This document shows positions 25,680 to 38,286 of a DNA stretch of 64,000 bases, in pieces. The first letter of the stretch is position 1; each line of letters starts with the position of its first letter. The DNA is from an uncultured Thalassolituus sp. (GTDB lineage: Bacteria > Pseudomonadota > Gammaproteobacteria > Pseudomonadales > Oceanobacteraceae), in contig CAJXUK010000001.1 in assembly GCA_913061435.1 (NCBI GenBank), forward strand, positions 233,770 to 297,769, read 5' to 3'. Both the position numbers and the translations under genes were made by a program. Below the pieces are notes generated by a model that was not told the origin of the DNA, did not search any database, and was given only the letters and a program-made list of their open reading frames with translations.

Positions 25680-27044
25680 TTACCATTTTAATTTATTATG
25701 CAGCTTCACCACATCACCAATAATAGTTAACGTGGGTGCTGATATCTGTTGATTTTGAATCAAAGCAGCAATGCCCTTTAACGTGCTTACATAAACTTTC
25801 TGCTCAGGTAATGTGCCTTTTTCAATAAGGGCAATGGGCGTATCTTGACTCATGCCATGAGCAATCAACTCTTCACTGATATGAGTGATACCCGACAGCC
25901 CCATGTAAACGACTAAAGTCTGTTGCGGGTGGATCAACTCATGCCAAGGTAAATTAGCACTGCCGTCTTTCAAATGGCCAGTTACAAATCGAACGGACTG
26001 AGCATAATCACGGTGTGTTAGAGGAATACCCGAATAACTAGAACACCCTGAAGCCGCAGTTACACCGGGCACTACCTGAAAAGGAATATTCTCTTCTGCC
26101 AGCTGTTCTATTTCTTCACCACCACGGCCAAAAATAAAAGGGTCACCCCCTTTTAAGCGCAATACGGTTTTGCCTAATTTAGCGTGATCGACCAACAACT
26201 GGTTAATGCCTTCTTGCGGCACAGAATGATCACTCATGGCTTTACCCACATAGTGCATTTCGGCCTGACTGCTGCAATACTCTAGGATTGCAGGCGATAC
26301 TAAGCGATCATAGAAAACCACATCAGCTTGCTGAATCAAACGCACGGCTTTTAGAGTGAGCAGCTCGGGATCCCCAGGACCAGCACCTACCAAAAAAACC
26401 TCCCCCTTAATAGCTTGCCCAGACATTACCTGCTGCGACACTTTTGACGCTTGATCGACCTTGCCCGCTAAAACAAGATTTGGCATAGGACTAGACATGA
26501 GAGATCGCCAAATTTGCTGACGCCGCTGTGTACTGGCAATGGTTTTGCGAATAGTTTTTCTTAAAGACGCAACAAACTCTGCTAACTGTGGAATTCTAGC
26601 AGGTAGAGCCGCATCTAATTGATTACGTAAATAGCGAGTAAGTGCCGGCGATTGTGAAGACGATGAAATTGCGATCGTAACGGGATTGCGATCAATAATA
26701 GCTGGAAATATAAAGTCGCTATTGGCGCTATCATCGGCAATACTGACCTCGCATGCCAATGCTTTTGACCAAGCGGCAATTTGCTGATTCACCTCAATAC
26801 TGTCGGTAGCCGCGACAATACGATGATCAACAACAACGTGTTGCTGTAAAGCAATAGACTTAATATAACTTAGCCCATGCTTGGCAATTAATTTGCTCAA
26901 CTGCTCATTTAATTTGGGAGAAACCACAGTAATTTCGGTGGTGAATTTAATAAGCGTTTGTACTTTACGCTGGGCTACTTGCCCGCCACCAAAAATAATG
27001 AATTTAACATTGTTTGATCGCTGCAGCAGAGGTAGCCACTTCAT
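25680..27044 (-). CDS. cysG: Siroheme synthase CysG (trifunctional)
   Basis: A 454-residue fusion. The N-terminal half (MKWLPLLQRSNN; FGGGQVAQRKVQTL) is the NAD-dependent precorrin-2 dehydrogenase/ferrochelatase. The C-terminal half from about 218 (VFLVGAGPGDPELLTLKAV; LKGGDPFIFGRGGEE) is uroporphyrinogen-III C-methyltransferase. Together they make siroheme for sulfite and nitrite reductases. The start at 27044 is preferred: AGG sits 8 bases upstream and the family N-terminus begins here; the frame stays open 31 codons further into the serS end. It lies 61 bp behind serS, as in Pseudomonas. Confidence 0.95.
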   Translation of the reverse strand: MKWLPLLQRSNNVKFIIFGGGQVAQRKVQTLIKFTTEITVVSPKLNEQLSKLIAKHGLSYIKSIALQQHVVVDHRIVAATDSIEVNQQIAAWSKALACEVSIADDSANSDFIFPAIIDRNPVTIAISSSSQSPALTRYLRNQLDAALPARIPQLAEFVASLRKTIRKTIASTQRRQQIWRSLMSSPMPNLVLAGKVDQASKVSQQVMSGQAIKGEVFLVGAGPGDPELLTLKAVRLIQQADVVFYDRLVSPAILEYCSSQAEMHYVGKAMSDHSVPQEGINQLLVDHAKLGKTVLRLKGGDPFIFGRGGEEIEQLAEENIPFQVVPGVTAASGCSSYSGIPLTHRDYAQSVRFVTGHLKDGSANLPWHELIHPQQTLVVYMGLSGITHISEELIAHGMSQDTPIALIEKGTLPEQKVYVSTLKGIAALIQNQQISAPTLTIIGDVVKLHNKLKW

Positions 27045-27105
27045 GTGTTTGCCTTTAATTTTAAAAATACCGCTAAGAGAGGGTGTGTTTATACAAAGAG
27101 CAGCA

Positions 27106-28775
<1,670 letters not shown>

Positions 28776-28783
<8 letters not shown>

Positions 28784-30170
28784 CTTGTGGCCTCACTGCT
28801 ACTGAGTCGTTGTTTGTTTGGCTTTGTGACTCACTGGTATAACGCTTACGACTAGACTGAGCGTTTAAATCGTCTAAGTAGCGCAGCTTATCAGAAATTT
28901 TCTGCTCAAGCCCACGTTCAACGGGGTGATAAAAACGACTGTCTTTAATTTCTTCTGGCAAATAGCACTCGCCGGCGGCAAAAGCATTTTCTTCATCATG
29001 GGCGTAACGGTATTCTTCACCGTGACCCATTTCGCTCATCAACTTTGTTGGCGCATTTCTCAAATGCATAGGTACTTCATAAGAAGGCTGCTGCGCCACA
29101 GTAACCAATAACTGTTTGTAAGCGCTATATACTGCATTACTCTTCGCTGCGCAGGCTAAATAACTGATGGCTTGAGCAATGGCCAACTCCCCTTCTGGAG
29201 AGCCTAAACGTTGCTGAACATCCCAGGCATTTAAGCTAATCGTTAAAGCTCGCGGATCGGCGTTACCAATTTCCTCACTGGCCATTCGCACAACCCGGCG
29301 GGCAATATAAAGAGGGTCGCAACCGCCGTCAATCATTCTTGCAAACCAATATAAGGCAGCGTGAGGATCAGAACCACGAACCGATTTGTGTAATGCAGAG
29401 ATTTGGTCGTAAAACGCATCCCCTCCCTTATCAAAACGACGAAAGCTATTTTGCAAGCTGCTGCCAACCACGGCCATGGTGATAATCGCATCAGTCGCCA
29501 ATTGACTGGCAATTTCGAGTAAGTTCAAAGCCGTTCTAGCATCGCCATCGGCTGCTTTAGCCAATGCAAGCAATACCTCTTCACTAGCTTGATAACGACC
29601 TGATAAACCCTGTTCACTGCTTAAAGCACGCTGCAATACCGCTACGAGATCAGTCTGAGTCATTGATTTTAAGACATAAACACGTGCACGGGATAGCAAG
29701 GCATTATTAAGCTCAAAAGAAGGATTTTCTGTGGTCGCACCAATAAATATAAAAGTGCCATCCTCGACGTATGGCAAAAAAGCATCTTGCTGACTTTTAT
29801 TAAAGCGATGAACTTCGTCAACAAACAACACTGTTCTTCGTCGCATGGCCTGATTTTGTTTGGCCTTAGCAACAATTTCACGAATATCTTTAACGCCCGC
29901 CATAACCGCACTGAGAGATAAAAAATCACAACTTTCATTTTGTGCTAATAAGCGCGCTAAGGTAGTTTTACCAACCCCCGGAGGACCCCAAAAAATCATA
30001 GAATGAAGACTTTTTTGGTTAAGCATTAAACGCAACGGACCATTAGGCCCAAGTAAATGCTGCTGACCAAAATAGTCACTTAATGTCTGAGGTCTTAAGC
30101 GGGCAGCAAGAGGAGCGCTATCTCTGGTTTCGTCTTCTTGCTGTTGTGAAAAAAGATCATTTGAACTCAT
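28776..30170 (-). CDS. rarA: Replication-associated recombination protein RarA (MgsA)
   Basis: A 464-residue AAA+ clamp-loader-like ATPase acting at stalled forks. Walker A is [15 protein letters not shown], Walker [11 protein letters not shown], sensor 1 [12 protein letters not shown]. The C-terminal MgsA domain includes [18 protein letters not shown] and [17 protein letters not shown]. The N-terminus [21 protein letters not shown] is standard. The ATG shares its last base with the lolA stop (TAATG), so it is coupled to lolA. Confidence 0.97.
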
Positions 30171-30886
30171 TAATAATTGCCGTGACGCCCATCTATCACA
30201 TCAACACCATCAGGAATATCAAAGGTAAAAATATCATCACTTAAAGAGGGGTTATTCTGCACGTTTTGAAAAGTGATATTCGTGATCTGACCCGATGCAT
30301 CGCTAATAGTCATGGCCACTAAAGGCTGTGACTCGGCTAACGTATCGAAACGTAATTCCAAAGCATCAAATAACTGACTGGTATCTTTTGGCTGCAATAC
30401 ATACAAAACACTAGTGTCAGTGGGCTGCTGATTGATTATAAAATCATCGGCAATGGCACTGATATCACCACCTAACAGCAAAGCAGGGGTTTCTGACAGA
30501 CGATTATCCATATTTTTAATACTCACCTGCTCTAAATCAGCATCAAAAATCCACAAAGATTGCCCATCAGAAACAACTAGCTGCTCATAAACGCCCTTTG
30601 TTTGCCAATGTAATTTACCAGGCTTTGCTACCTGCATAAAACCTTCTACACGCTGCAAAACATTACCGCGGTTATCTTGAGTTAATTGCACAAAGTTTGC
30701 AGAAAAGCTTTGGATTTTACCTAAACGCTGCTGTAATTCTGCCACTGCATTTTGCGTATTAGCCACTGGCTGAGTCGTAATAGTGGCGGTAGTTTGAATC
30801 GTTGACAGGTCTGCAATGCTATTTACAGACAGGGTTAATAAAGCCGAAAGCCCTAATACAAAACGAATCGGATAAGATTTTGTCAC
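30170..30886 (-). CDS. lolA: Outer-membrane lipoprotein carrier protein LolA
   Basis: A 238-residue periplasmic chaperone that carries lipoproteins from LolCDE to LolB. Signal peptide at 1-25 (VLGLSALLTLSVNSIA), then an unusually long, Thr/Gln-rich linker of about 20 residues before the fold starts at LQQRLGKIQSFSANFVQ. GFMQVAKPGKLHWQTKG and GQSLWIFDADLEQVSI are conserved blocks. The start is GTG with AGGAA five bases upstream. A 12-bp tandem repeat lies in its leader, between lolA and ftsK. Confidence 0.95.
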   Translation of the reverse strand: MTKSYPIRFVLGLSALLTLSVNSIADLSTIQTTATITTQPVANTQNAVAELQQRLGKIQSFSANFVQLTQDNRGNVLQRVEGFMQVAKPGKLHWQTKGVYEQLVVSDGQSLWIFDADLEQVSIKNMDNRLSETPALLLGGDISAIADDFIINQQPTDTSVLYVLQPKDTSQLFDALELRFDTLAESQPLVAMTISDASGQITNITFQNVQNNPSLSDDIFTFDIPDGVDVIDGRHGNY

Positions 30887-30915
30887 GGTAATTCCTATTA
30901 ATTATTATCAGTTAT

Positions 30916-30972
30916 TTTAACTATCTGTTTAACTATCTGTTTAACTATCTGTTTAACTATCTGTTTAACTAT
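30916..30972. repeat. 12-bp tandem repeat upstream of lolA
   Basis: Four exact copies of CTGTTTAACTAT (30925-30972) preceded by a 9-bp partial copy TTTAACTAT (30916-30924). It fills part of the 127-bp spacer between the ftsK stop and the lolA start and would lie in the lolA leader or promoter. Exact copies indicate recent slippage growth. Confidence 0.95.
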
Positions 30973-31013
30973 CAATTTATGTAGCGATTGTTAAAACTTT
31001 TAAAAATTTACTT

Positions 31014-33470
31014 TTAACGAGCAATTGGGGCTGGGGCGATTACTTCACGACTGCCATTGTGAGCAGCGGGTGAAACAACCCCACTCGCCTCCATGGTTTC
31101 TACCAGACGCGCTGCACGGTTATACCCTATGCGGAATTTACGCTGCACCGACGAAATAGACGCTTTACGAGTTTCGGTAACAAACTCGACCGCTTGGTCG
31201 TACAAATCATCTTTTTCGTCACCACCTTCTAACGTTAAACCCGCCTGCTCCGTTACTTGTGTTATTTCTTCAATGTAATTGGGTTCGCCTTTAGTTTTCC
31301 ACTCAGCGACCACTCTATGAACTTCGTCATCATCAACAAAAGCGCCATGTACACGAATTGGAATACTGGTGCCTGCTGGTTGAAATAACATATCACCGTG
31401 CCCTAGTAACTGCTCGGCGCCACCTTGATCTAAAATAGTACGAGAATCAATTTTAGAAGAAACCTGAAAGGCAATCCGGGTCGGTACGTTGGCTTTAATC
31501 AAACCTGTAATAACATCAACCGAAGGACGCTGAGTCGCCAAGATCAAGTGTATACCCGCCGCTCGCGCTTTTTGAGCAATACGGGCAATCAACTCTTCAA
31601 CTTTTTTTCCCACTGTCATCATCATATCTGCAAATTCATCAACAACAACAACGATGTAAGGTAGCGGTACCAAAGTGGGTGGCGTGGTATCAAAACTCTG
31701 ATCTATTTGCCACAAGGGGTCAGGTATTGGAGTATCTGCAGCAATGGCTTCTTTAACCTTAGCATTGTAACCAGCGACATTTCGCACCCCCAACGCAGCC
31801 ATTAACTGATAACGACGTTCCATTTCTTCAACGCACCAGCGTAAACCGTTGGCAGCAAGGGTCATATCTGTAATAACCGGGGTTAATAAATGCGGAATCC
31901 CCTCATAAACAGACAACTCCAGCATTTTTGGGTCAACCATGATTAAACGCACTTCATCCGGTGTCGATTTAAACAACAGGCTGATAATCATTGCGTTAAC
32001 CCCAACAGACTTACCAGAACCGGTTGTGCCTGCAACCAAAAGATGGGGCATCTTAGCTAAATCCGTGACCACAGGATTGCCCGCAATATCATGACCTAAT
32101 GCAATGGTTAATGGCGATTTAGACTTATCAAAATCTTCTGAAGACAACACCGATGATAACCGTACCATTGCGCGATGTTCGTTAGGTATTTCTATACCCA
32201 TCACAGACTTACCCGGAATAACCTCTACCACCCTCACACTATTCATTGCCATCGAACGCGCTAAGTCTTGCGCTATTCCCGATACCTTGCTGGCCTTAGT
32301 GCCTGGCGCGGGTTGAATTTCGAAGCGGGTAATAACAGGGCCGGGAGCAACGGCAACAACTTCTGCTTTAATACCAAAATCCGCTAATTTTTGTTCTAGC
32401 ATCACCGACAGCTCTTCCAGCCGATCTTTTGAGTAGCCAATTTTTTGATCCTCATCGGCAGGATCCAGCAACGCAATTGAAGGCAAAGGATTCTGTTCTG
32501 AAAATAGCTTGCCTTGAAGGTCGCGCACAGCACGCTCGCTGGGCTTAGTTTGACGCTTGGCCAAGGGCTCAATTTTCACTTCTTTTGCTTTAACAGAATT
32601 GGGGGTTGATGCATCATCAGTCACTGCAGACGATTGCATAGAATTATCAGCAACATCCTCGGTGATTATCGGCTCTTTTCGTTTAGAAATATTTCGTGAA
32701 ATTTTCTCAGCAACCGATTTTACAGCCGCTTTTTTAATCACTGGCGCAACGGCTGATTGGCTAACTTCGTTCGATAAAGTGCTGCCACTATTGAAAGTAG
32801 TGGTTAAAACACGCTGTTTTGCCTTGTGATTAGCAGTCGCTTTTTTTGATATTAGCGTTTTGATGACAGCTTTAATTTGCCCAAGTAACAAAGCAAAGAG
32901 CAATAGTACATAATGTCCAACGACATCAAAAAAACGCAGCCAAGAAAACTCCCAAAACAGCATTAAACCAACACAGAGCGCTAAAACAAGTAAAATAGCA
33001 CCACCCATCACGCTAAACCAAGTGACGGTAAGCTGTGCAATTGTTTGTCCCATCATGCCGCCACTACCTGCGGGCATATCAGAAACAACTTGATTAAGAG
33101 TGGTCAATTCAATTAGGGCTGCCATGGATATAATAGATAACAAAAAACCCAGCAAGCGTAGCAGCCATACCGAACCAGAGGTAGTAAGCTTTCGACTGCG
33201 AAAAATTTGCAGTACCTTACCTGCAGCAAGTAATGGGATTACATACGCAAGATAGCCCAGACCATGGAGTAAAACATCAGCCAAGAAGGCACCAACAGGT
33301 CCTCCGGCATTAACAGAACCTTTATCGGCGCCAGCAGCAGACCAGCCATCATCCGACGGCGAATAAGTAATCAAAGCCAATAACACGTAAAGGCTTAGCG
33401 CTGTAAGTATGAGTAAGGCAAAATCTTGTTTTAGGTTACGATTTTTTTTTACTGGTTTTTCCTCTGCCAA
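31014..33470 (-). CDS. ftsK: DNA translocase FtsK
   Basis: An 818-residue septal DNA pump that aligns chromosome termini for XerCD recombination. N-terminal 4-5 membrane helices (about 15-190), a Lys/Ser/Thr-rich linker of about 130 residues (short for the family), then the alpha-beta motor with Walker [19 protein letters not shown] and Walker B-like [13 protein letters not shown], and the C-terminal gamma winged-helix ([19 protein letters not shown]) that reads KOPS. A TTG at 33470 is taken as start because AAGGA sits 7 nt upstream; another TTG at 33494 is in frame with no better site. Divergent from aat. Confidence 0.95.
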   Translation of the reverse strand: MAEEKPVKKNRNLKQDFALLILTALSLYVLLALITYSPSDDGWSAAGADKGSVNAGGPVGAFLADVLLHGLGYLAYVIPLLAAGKVLQIFRSRKLTTSGSVWLLRLLGFLLSIISMAALIELTTLNQVVSDMPAGSGGMMGQTIAQLTVTWFSVMGGAILLVLALCVGLMLFWEFSWLRFFDVVGHYVLLLFALLLGQIKAVIKTLISKKATANHKAKQRVLTTTFNSGSTLSNEVSQSAVAPVIKKAAVKSVAEKISRNISKRKEPIITEDVADNSMQSSAVTDDASTPNSVKAKEVKIEPLAKRQTKPSERAVRDLQGKLFSEQNPLPSIALLDPADEDQKIGYSKDRLEELSVMLEQKLADFGIKAEVVAVAPGPVITRFEIQPAPGTKASKVSGIAQDLARSMAMNSVRVVEVIPGKSVMGIEIPNEHRAMVRLSSVLSSEDFDKSKSPLTIALGHDIAGNPVVTDLAKMPHLLVAGTTGSGKSVGVNAMIISLLFKSTPDEVRLIMVDPKMLELSVYEGIPHLLTPVITDMTLAANGLRWCVEEMERRYQLMAALGVRNVAGYNAKVKEAIAADTPIPDPLWQIDQSFDTTPPTLVPLPYIVVVVDEFADMMMTVGKKVEELIARIAQKARAAGIHLILATQRPSVDVITGLIKANVPTRIAFQVSSKIDSRTILDQGGAEQLLGHGDMLFQPAGTSIPIRVHGAFVDDDEVHRVVAEWKTKGEPNYIEEITQVTEQAGLTLEGGDEKDDLYDQAVEFVTETRKASISSVQRKFRIGYNRAARLVETMEASGVVSPAAHNGSREVIAPAPIAR

Positions 33471-33554
33471 AGCAGGTATCCTTAACGATAACAATAGATT
33501 AAAGACAGTCTATCATGCTTTTTCTATTACACGCATTCTAACATTTTGAGTCTT

Positions 33555-34259
33555 ATGATCGATTGGTTACCCGAAGAAAAACCACCCAGCTTCCCTAGCA
33601 CACGTTTAGCTAAAACAGATCCAAACGGCTTGCTGGCAGCCGGAGGGCGATTAACGCCTAACTGGTTAGTCACTTCATACCGCCGTGGTATCTTTCCGTG
33701 GTTTGATGATGAGAGTCCTATTCTCTGGTGGAGCCCTGCACCCCGAATGATTCTGAATGCCGCTGACTTTCATATTAGTCGTAGCTTGCGTAAATTAATG
33801 AAAAAGCCCCCCTTTCGAATTACCTGTAACCAAGCTTTTGATGAAGTAATTTACCAATGTGCCCTACCTCGAGACGACCATGACCAAGCTGGCACATGGA
33901 TAACTGAAGACATGGAACAAGCTTATATCCAACTAAATCGCAATGGCATTAGCCATTCGGTAGAATGCTGGGACGACACAGGCAACCTTGTTGGTGGCTT
34001 GTATGGGCTATTGATTGATCGCGTGTTTTTTGGCGAATCCATGTTTAATAAAACCAATAATGGCTCAAAACTCGCATTTGCATTTTTTGCTCAATATTTA
34101 TTTAACAACGGTATTCAGTTTATCGACTGCCAAATGCACACAGAACACATGGCAAATTTTGGTGCTAAAGAAATCAAACGGGAATTGTTTGAAAATAAAT
34201 TAAAAGACGCGCTAAATATGCACTTCAAACTCACATTACCGGTATTATTAACACCATGA
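33555..34259 (+). CDS. aat: Leucyl/phenylalanyl-tRNA-protein transferase
   Basis: A 234-residue LFTR that adds Leu or Phe to proteins with N-terminal Lys or Arg, marking them for ClpS-ClpAP. Conserved blocks: LLAAGGRLTPNWLVTSYRRGIFPWF, ILWWSPAPRMIL, and GLYGLLIDRVFFGESMF. The ATG at 33555 is chosen; a TTG three codons earlier (33546) is also possible, and the ribosome site (GAG) is weak in either case. It overlaps bpt by ATGA, giving one coupled unit. Confidence 0.96.
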   Translation: MIDWLPEEKPPSFPSTRLAKTDPNGLLAAGGRLTPNWLVTSYRRGIFPWFDDESPILWWSPAPRMILNAADFHISRSLRKLMKKPPFRITCNQAFDEVIYQCALPRDDHDQAGTWITEDMEQAYIQLNRNGISHSVECWDDTGNLVGGLYGLLIDRVFFGESMFNKTNNGSKLAFAFFAQYLFNNGIQFIDCQMHTEHMANFGAKEIKRELFENKLKDALNMHFKLTLPVLLTP

Positions 34260-34987
34260 AGGCCACCGACAATGCGCTAGAGTTTTATCGTCATATCGAT
34301 GACACCGTCTGCGGGTATTTACCCAACAAACTCAGCAATAGTTTGTTTATCGACCCTGCAAGCGACCCCAGTGAAGATCAATTAAACCTACTTCACCTAC
34401 AGGGTTTTCGTCGCAGTGGTCGCTTGGTTTACCGCCCCCAATGCCCAACATGCAACGCCTGCATGTCATCACGTATTATCAATTCGCAATTTTGTCCAAG
34501 CAAAAATCAAAAAAAAGCCATTAACCGCAACCGGGACCTAAAATTAAAATGGGCAAATGCAGATTTTAGCGAAGAGCACTATGGCTTATACGAACACTAC
34601 ATTAATACCCGTCATAAAGAAGGTGAAATGTTTCCAGCCACTCAAGAACAATATCAAAATTTTTTAATAGACGGCCATGGTACACACAAATTTCTTGAAG
34701 CCAGAAACGAAAGTGGTGACTTAATTGCTTGCTGTGTAGTTGATATTTTTTACGATGGTTTATCGGCCATATACAGCTACTTCGACCCAACCTTAGATAA
34801 GCGTTCTCTAGGGCGCTATATGGTTTTAGCCCTCATCAGCCAAGGTGTTGCAATGCAACTGCCTCATACGTATTTAGGTTATTGGATTAAAGAGTCGAGT
34901 AAAATGAATTACAAGGCAGATTACCAGCCACTAGAGGTATTTGATGGCCAACATTGGCGAAATTTAATCGATAATAACGTTATATAA
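34256..34987 (+). CDS. bpt: Aspartate/glutamate leucyltransferase (Bpt/Ate)
   Basis: A 243-residue aminoacyl-tRNA-protein transferase of the ATE family. The N-terminal domain has the cysteine cluster CPTCNACMSSRI with an earlier Cys in DTVCGYLP; the C-terminal domain has GLSAIYSYFDP and LGYWIKESSKMNYK. Bacterial Bpt adds Leu to N-terminal Asp or Glu, the second branch of the N-degron pathway. It follows aat with a 4-bp overlap. An imperfect hairpin, TAATCGATAA/TTATCGATTA (34965-35000), straddles its end. Confidence 0.95.
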   Translation: MKATDNALEFYRHIDDTVCGYLPNKLSNSLFIDPASDPSEDQLNLLHLQGFRRSGRLVYRPQCPTCNACMSSRIINSQFCPSKNQKKAINRNRDLKLKWANADFSEEHYGLYEHYINTRHKEGEMFPATQEQYQNFLIDGHGTHKFLEARNESGDLIACCVVDIFYDGLSAIYSYFDPTLDKRSLGRYMVLALISQGVAMQLPHTYLGYWIKESSKMNYKADYQPLEVFDGQHWRNLIDNNVI

Positions 34988-35068
34988 CCGTTATCGATTA
35001 ATAGCCTTTGCTTCTTGATCGATTTTAAGGCAGAATTCGCCGCATTATATAATGTCAACAGGTGAAGA

Positions 35069-35287
35069 ATGGCAAAAGGCGATCATATTGAAATGGACGG
35101 AGAGGTTATTGATACCCTTCCGAATACAATGTTCCGTGTTAAGTTGGAAAACGACCACGTAGTAACAGCTCACATTTCTGGAAAAATGCGTAAAAACTAT
35201 ATCCGCATTTTGACCGGCGACAAAGTAAAGGTGGAACTAACACCTTACGACCTTAGTAAAGGCCGTATTACTTATCGCGCGCGTTAA
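35069..35287 (+). CDS. infA: Translation initiation factor IF-1
   Basis: A 72-residue S1/OB-fold protein identical in plan to Escherichia IF-1 ([39 protein letters not shown]). It occupies the 30S A site during initiation. A consensus TATAAT at 35048-35053 would put transcription start only about 10 nt before the ATG, so a very short leader is possible, with GGTGA as ribosome site. A terminator follows. Confidence 0.98.
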   Translation: MAKGDHIEMDGEVIDTLPNTMFRVKLENDHVVTAHISGKMRKNYIRILTGDKVKVELTPYDLSKGRITYRAR

Positions 35288-35297
35288 TACTTAACGT

Positions 35298-35371
35298 TTA
35301 ACTAAAGATATATTGTTTATCTTTAGTTAAAAACAAAAAGGCCGATTAGCATTGCTAATCGGCCATTTTTT
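35298..35371 (+). terminator. Tandem hairpins ending infA; second is a strong terminator
   Basis: First hairpin: perfect 13-bp arms TTAACTAAAGATA/TATCTTTAGTTAA (35298-35310 with 35318-35330), 7-nt loop, no T-run. Second: 11-bp arms GGCCGATTAGC/GCTAATCGGCC (35340-35364), 3-nt loop, then AT7. The second is a typical rho-independent terminator between convergent infA and clpA. Confidence 0.9.
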
Positions 35372-35419
35372 TATCTACTACTTTAGCGACGCTGAACTCA
35401 GCGCAAACGAAAAAGTCAC

Positions 35420-37684
35420 CTAAGCGACAACCTCTTCAACAATATGCAGATCAATGCCATCTTTTGCGTCGTTCAGGCAAATCTCTACCTCGCCACCCCC
35501 TTCTAAATCACCAAACAAGATTTTTTCAGCCAATGGTTTTTTAAGCTTCTCTTGTATTAAACGATTCATTGGGCGCGCACCCATTTTTTCATCATAACCA
35601 TTTTCAGCAAACCACTTACGTGCCTCTGCTGTAATGTGCATATGAACTTTCTTATCATCTAGCTGTGCTTGCAGCTCCACTAAAAACTTATCAACCACGT
35701 ACATGATATTATCGCGAGTCAATGATGAGAACTGGATAATACTATCTAAACGGTTACGGAACTCTGGTGTAAATTGCTTACGAATAGCTTCCATACCATC
35801 AGAACTGTGATCTTGATGTGAAAAACCAATCGAACGACGGCTAATCGTTTCAGCTCCGGCGTTAGTCGTCATAATAAGAATAACGTTACGGAAGTCTGTT
35901 TTACGACCATTGTTGTCGGTTAATGTGCCATGATCCATCACCTGCAGAAGAATATTAAAAACCTCGGGATGAGCTTTCTCAATTTCATCTAACAACAAAA
36001 CACAATGAGGGTTTTTATTAACTGCTTCGGTTAATAGGCCGCCCTGATCAAAACCAACATAGCCTGGAGGTGCACCGATTAAGCGAGAAACCGTGTGTCT
36101 TTCCATGTACTCAGACATATCAAAACGCAACAATTCCATACCCATCACTTTCGCTAACTGACGGCTGACTTCAGTTTTACCAACCCCCGTTGGCCCTGCA
36201 AATAAGAAGGAGCCTGTGGGTTTTTCAGGTGAGTTTAATCCAGCGCGGGATAACTTAACCGCTGCAGCCAAGGTACCTATCGCTTCGTCTTGGCCAAAAA
36301 CAACCATTTTTAGCTTTTCTTCTAAACCAAACAACAACTCTTTGTCTGAAGCAGAAACACTCTTAGGTGGAATTCTTGCAATAGACGCAACAATGGCTTC
36401 AACATCGTGAACACCAATGACTTTTTTGCGCTTGTTAGCGGGTAATAAACGCTGACTGGCACCTACTTCATCAATGACATCAATGGCTTTATCGGGTAAG
36501 TTACGATCAGTAATATAACGATCAGCCAACTCAGCCGCAGCGCGTAACGCCTTGTCTTGATATTTTAACTCGTGATGTTCTTCAAATCGGGTTTTTAAAC
36601 CTTTAAGAATCAAGTAAGTATCTTCGACACTCGGCTCACCCACATCCACTTTTTGGAAACGGCGAGTTAGAGCGCTGTCTTTTTCAAAGATACCGCGAAA
36701 CTCATTAAATGTTGTTGAACCCATGCAACGAATTTCGCCACTACTCAGCATAGGCTTGAGTAAATTAGAAGCATCCATAACCCCACCAGAGGCAGCACCA
36801 GCACCGATAATGGTATGGATTTCGTCAATAAATAAAATCCCGTGTGGTTGTTTTTTCAATTCGGCTAATAATGATTTAAAACGTTTTTCAAAATCACCGC
36901 GATATTTAGTACCGGCAAGCAAGGCACCCATATCTAGACTGTAAACAACCGCATCAGCAATTACATCAGGAACATCACCATCGACAATACGTTTCGCTAA
37001 ACCTTCGGCTATTGCGGTTTTGCCCACCCCAGAATCACCGACCAATAATGGATTATTCTTGCGACGGCGCGCCAAAATTTGCACCACTCGATTAACTTCA
37101 ATGTCACGACCAATTAGAGGATCAATTAAACCATCTTTGGCTTGGCGATTTAAATTAGTCGCGTAGCCTTCTAAAGGGCTCTTACCCGCAGACTCTTGGC
37201 CTTCTTCATCGGACTCCAACAAGTGATCAGACTGATCCTCCTGCCCAGGAACCTTAGAAATGCCATGAGATATAAAATTAACCACATCGATGCGAGCAAT
37301 ATTTTGCTGCTTCAAAAAATACACAGCTTGGCTTTCTTGCTCACTAAAAATAGCGACCAAGACATTGGCACCAGTAACTTCAGACTTACCAGACGATTGC
37401 ACATGAAAGACAGCACGCTGTAAAACACGCTGAAAACCTAGGGTTGGTTGCGTTTCACGCTCGTCATCATTCTCTTGGATAAGGGGCGTCGTAGAATCAA
37501 CGAATTCTGATAAGTCTTTACTAAGCTTATCAATGTTGGCTCCACATGCATTTAGCACGGCAAGAGCCGCTTCATTATCTAATAAAGACAACAATAGGTG
37601 CTCAACCGTCATAAACTCGTGGCGCTTAACTCTAGCCGCCTTAAATGCGTCATTTAACGTTTGTTCAAGCTCTCGATTCAGCAT
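35420..37684 (-). CDS. clpA: ATP-dependent Clp protease ATP-binding subunit ClpA
   Basis: A 754-residue Hsp100 unfoldase. Clp N-domain repeats (about 1-140, docking site of ClpS), AAA-1 with Walker [19 protein letters not shown]-2 with [15 protein letters not shown]. The ClpP-contact loop is present as IGF in [10 protein letters not shown] (about 610-620). It unfolds N-degron and ssrA-tagged substrates for ClpP. It follows clpS by 24 bp on the same strand. Confidence 0.98.
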   Translation of the reverse strand: MLNRELEQTLNDAFKAARVKRHEFMTVEHLLLSLLDNEAALAVLNACGANIDKLSKDLSEFVDSTTPLIQENDDERETQPTLGFQRVLQRAVFHVQSSGKSEVTGANVLVAIFSEQESQAVYFLKQQNIARIDVVNFISHGISKVPGQEDQSDHLLESDEEGQESAGKSPLEGYATNLNRQAKDGLIDPLIGRDIEVNRVVQILARRRKNNPLLVGDSGVGKTAIAEGLAKRIVDGDVPDVIADAVVYSLDMGALLAGTKYRGDFEKRFKSLLAELKKQPHGILFIDEIHTIIGAGAASGGVMDASNLLKPMLSSGEIRCMGSTTFNEFRGIFEKDSALTRRFQKVDVGEPSVEDTYLILKGLKTRFEEHHELKYQDKALRAAAELADRYITDRNLPDKAIDVIDEVGASQRLLPANKRKKVIGVHDVEAIVASIARIPPKSVSASDKELLFGLEEKLKMVVFGQDEAIGTLAAAVKLSRAGLNSPEKPTGSFLFAGPTGVGKTEVSRQLAKVMGMELLRFDMSEYMERHTVSRLIGAPPGYVGFDQGGLLTEAVNKNPHCVLLLDEIEKAHPEVFNILLQVMDHGTLTDNNGRKTDFRNVILIMTTNAGAETISRRSIGFSHQDHSSDGMEAIRKQFTPEFRNRLDSIIQFSSLTRDNIMYVVDKFLVELQAQLDDKKVHMHITAEARKWFAENGYDEKMGARPMNRLIQEKLKKPLAEKILFGDLEGGGEVEICLNDAKDGIDLHIVEEVVA

Positions 37685-37708
37685 ACTGCCTCCCGGATAA
37701 TCAATCTT

Positions 37709-38083
37709 TTAGTCATCACCTTCTGCAGGGACAACCTCACAGAGTAATGGATACTGACACTCTCTTGCATAATCATTAACAAAAGCTGCTTTAGTCTCTG
37801 CAATATCTTTAGTGTATATACCACATACGGCTAAACCCTTATTATGGACCGCAAGCATTATTTCTGTTGCTTGCTCACCGGTCTTACCAAAGAAAACTTG
37901 CAGTACTTCTACAACAAATTCCATCGGGGTATAGTCGTCATTAATCATTAAGACCTTATGCATGGAGGGTGGTTTCAATTTTGGCTCAGCCGTTTCAACT
38001 GCCAAATTACCCTCATAAATAGGGTCGTCATCTTCTAATCTTAGTTGAGATTTCAACATCTTTCCGAATTTCATCAAATGCAT
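37709..38083 (-). CDS. clpS: ATP-dependent Clp protease adaptor ClpS
   Basis: The N-recognin that binds Leu, Phe, Tyr and Trp N-termini and hands substrates to ClpA. Core: [21 protein letters not shown] (the NDDYTPM pocket), [21 protein letters not shown] and [11 protein letters not shown]. The start is unsure: ATG at 38083, 38074 or 38059 are in frame, and the last has GGAAAG too close to it. Residues before the core should number about 35-40, which favours 38083 (124 residues). No cspD gene lies upstream, unlike in Pseudomonas. Confidence 0.93.
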   Translation of the reverse strand: MHLMKFGKMLKSQLRLEDDDPIYEGNLAVETAEPKLKPPSMHKVLMINDDYTPMEFVVEVLQVFFGKTGEQATEIMLAVHNKGLAVCGIYTKDIAETKAAFVNDYARECQYPLLCEVVPAEGDD

Positions 38084-38213
38084 TAATAAATATGGGGATG
38101 AATCCCCTGCTTTAAAGCCAAATAGTAACAAGATAATAAGCTTTGCCCTAGCACTGTTAGTTACTTGGCTTTTTCTGACACGCCTAGTGAATACGCTAAC
38201 TTAATAACTGACA

Positions 38214-38242
38214 TAAAAAAAGCGAGCTCATGGCTCGCTTTT
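38214..38242 (-). terminator. Rho-independent terminator after icd
   Basis: 7-bp stem AGCGAGC/GCTCGCT (38221-38227 with 38233-38239), 5-nt loop. On the minus strand the stem is followed by T6-7 (38215-38220). It separates icd from clpS. Confidence 0.88.
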
Positions 38243-38286
38243 CAATGACTTAACATTTACGCCTCATTCAAGAAGCGGGGTAAATA

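Noticed and set aside
30916..30972. Possible CRISPR array
   Set aside because: Units are only 12 bp, directly abutting, with no spacers and no cas genes.
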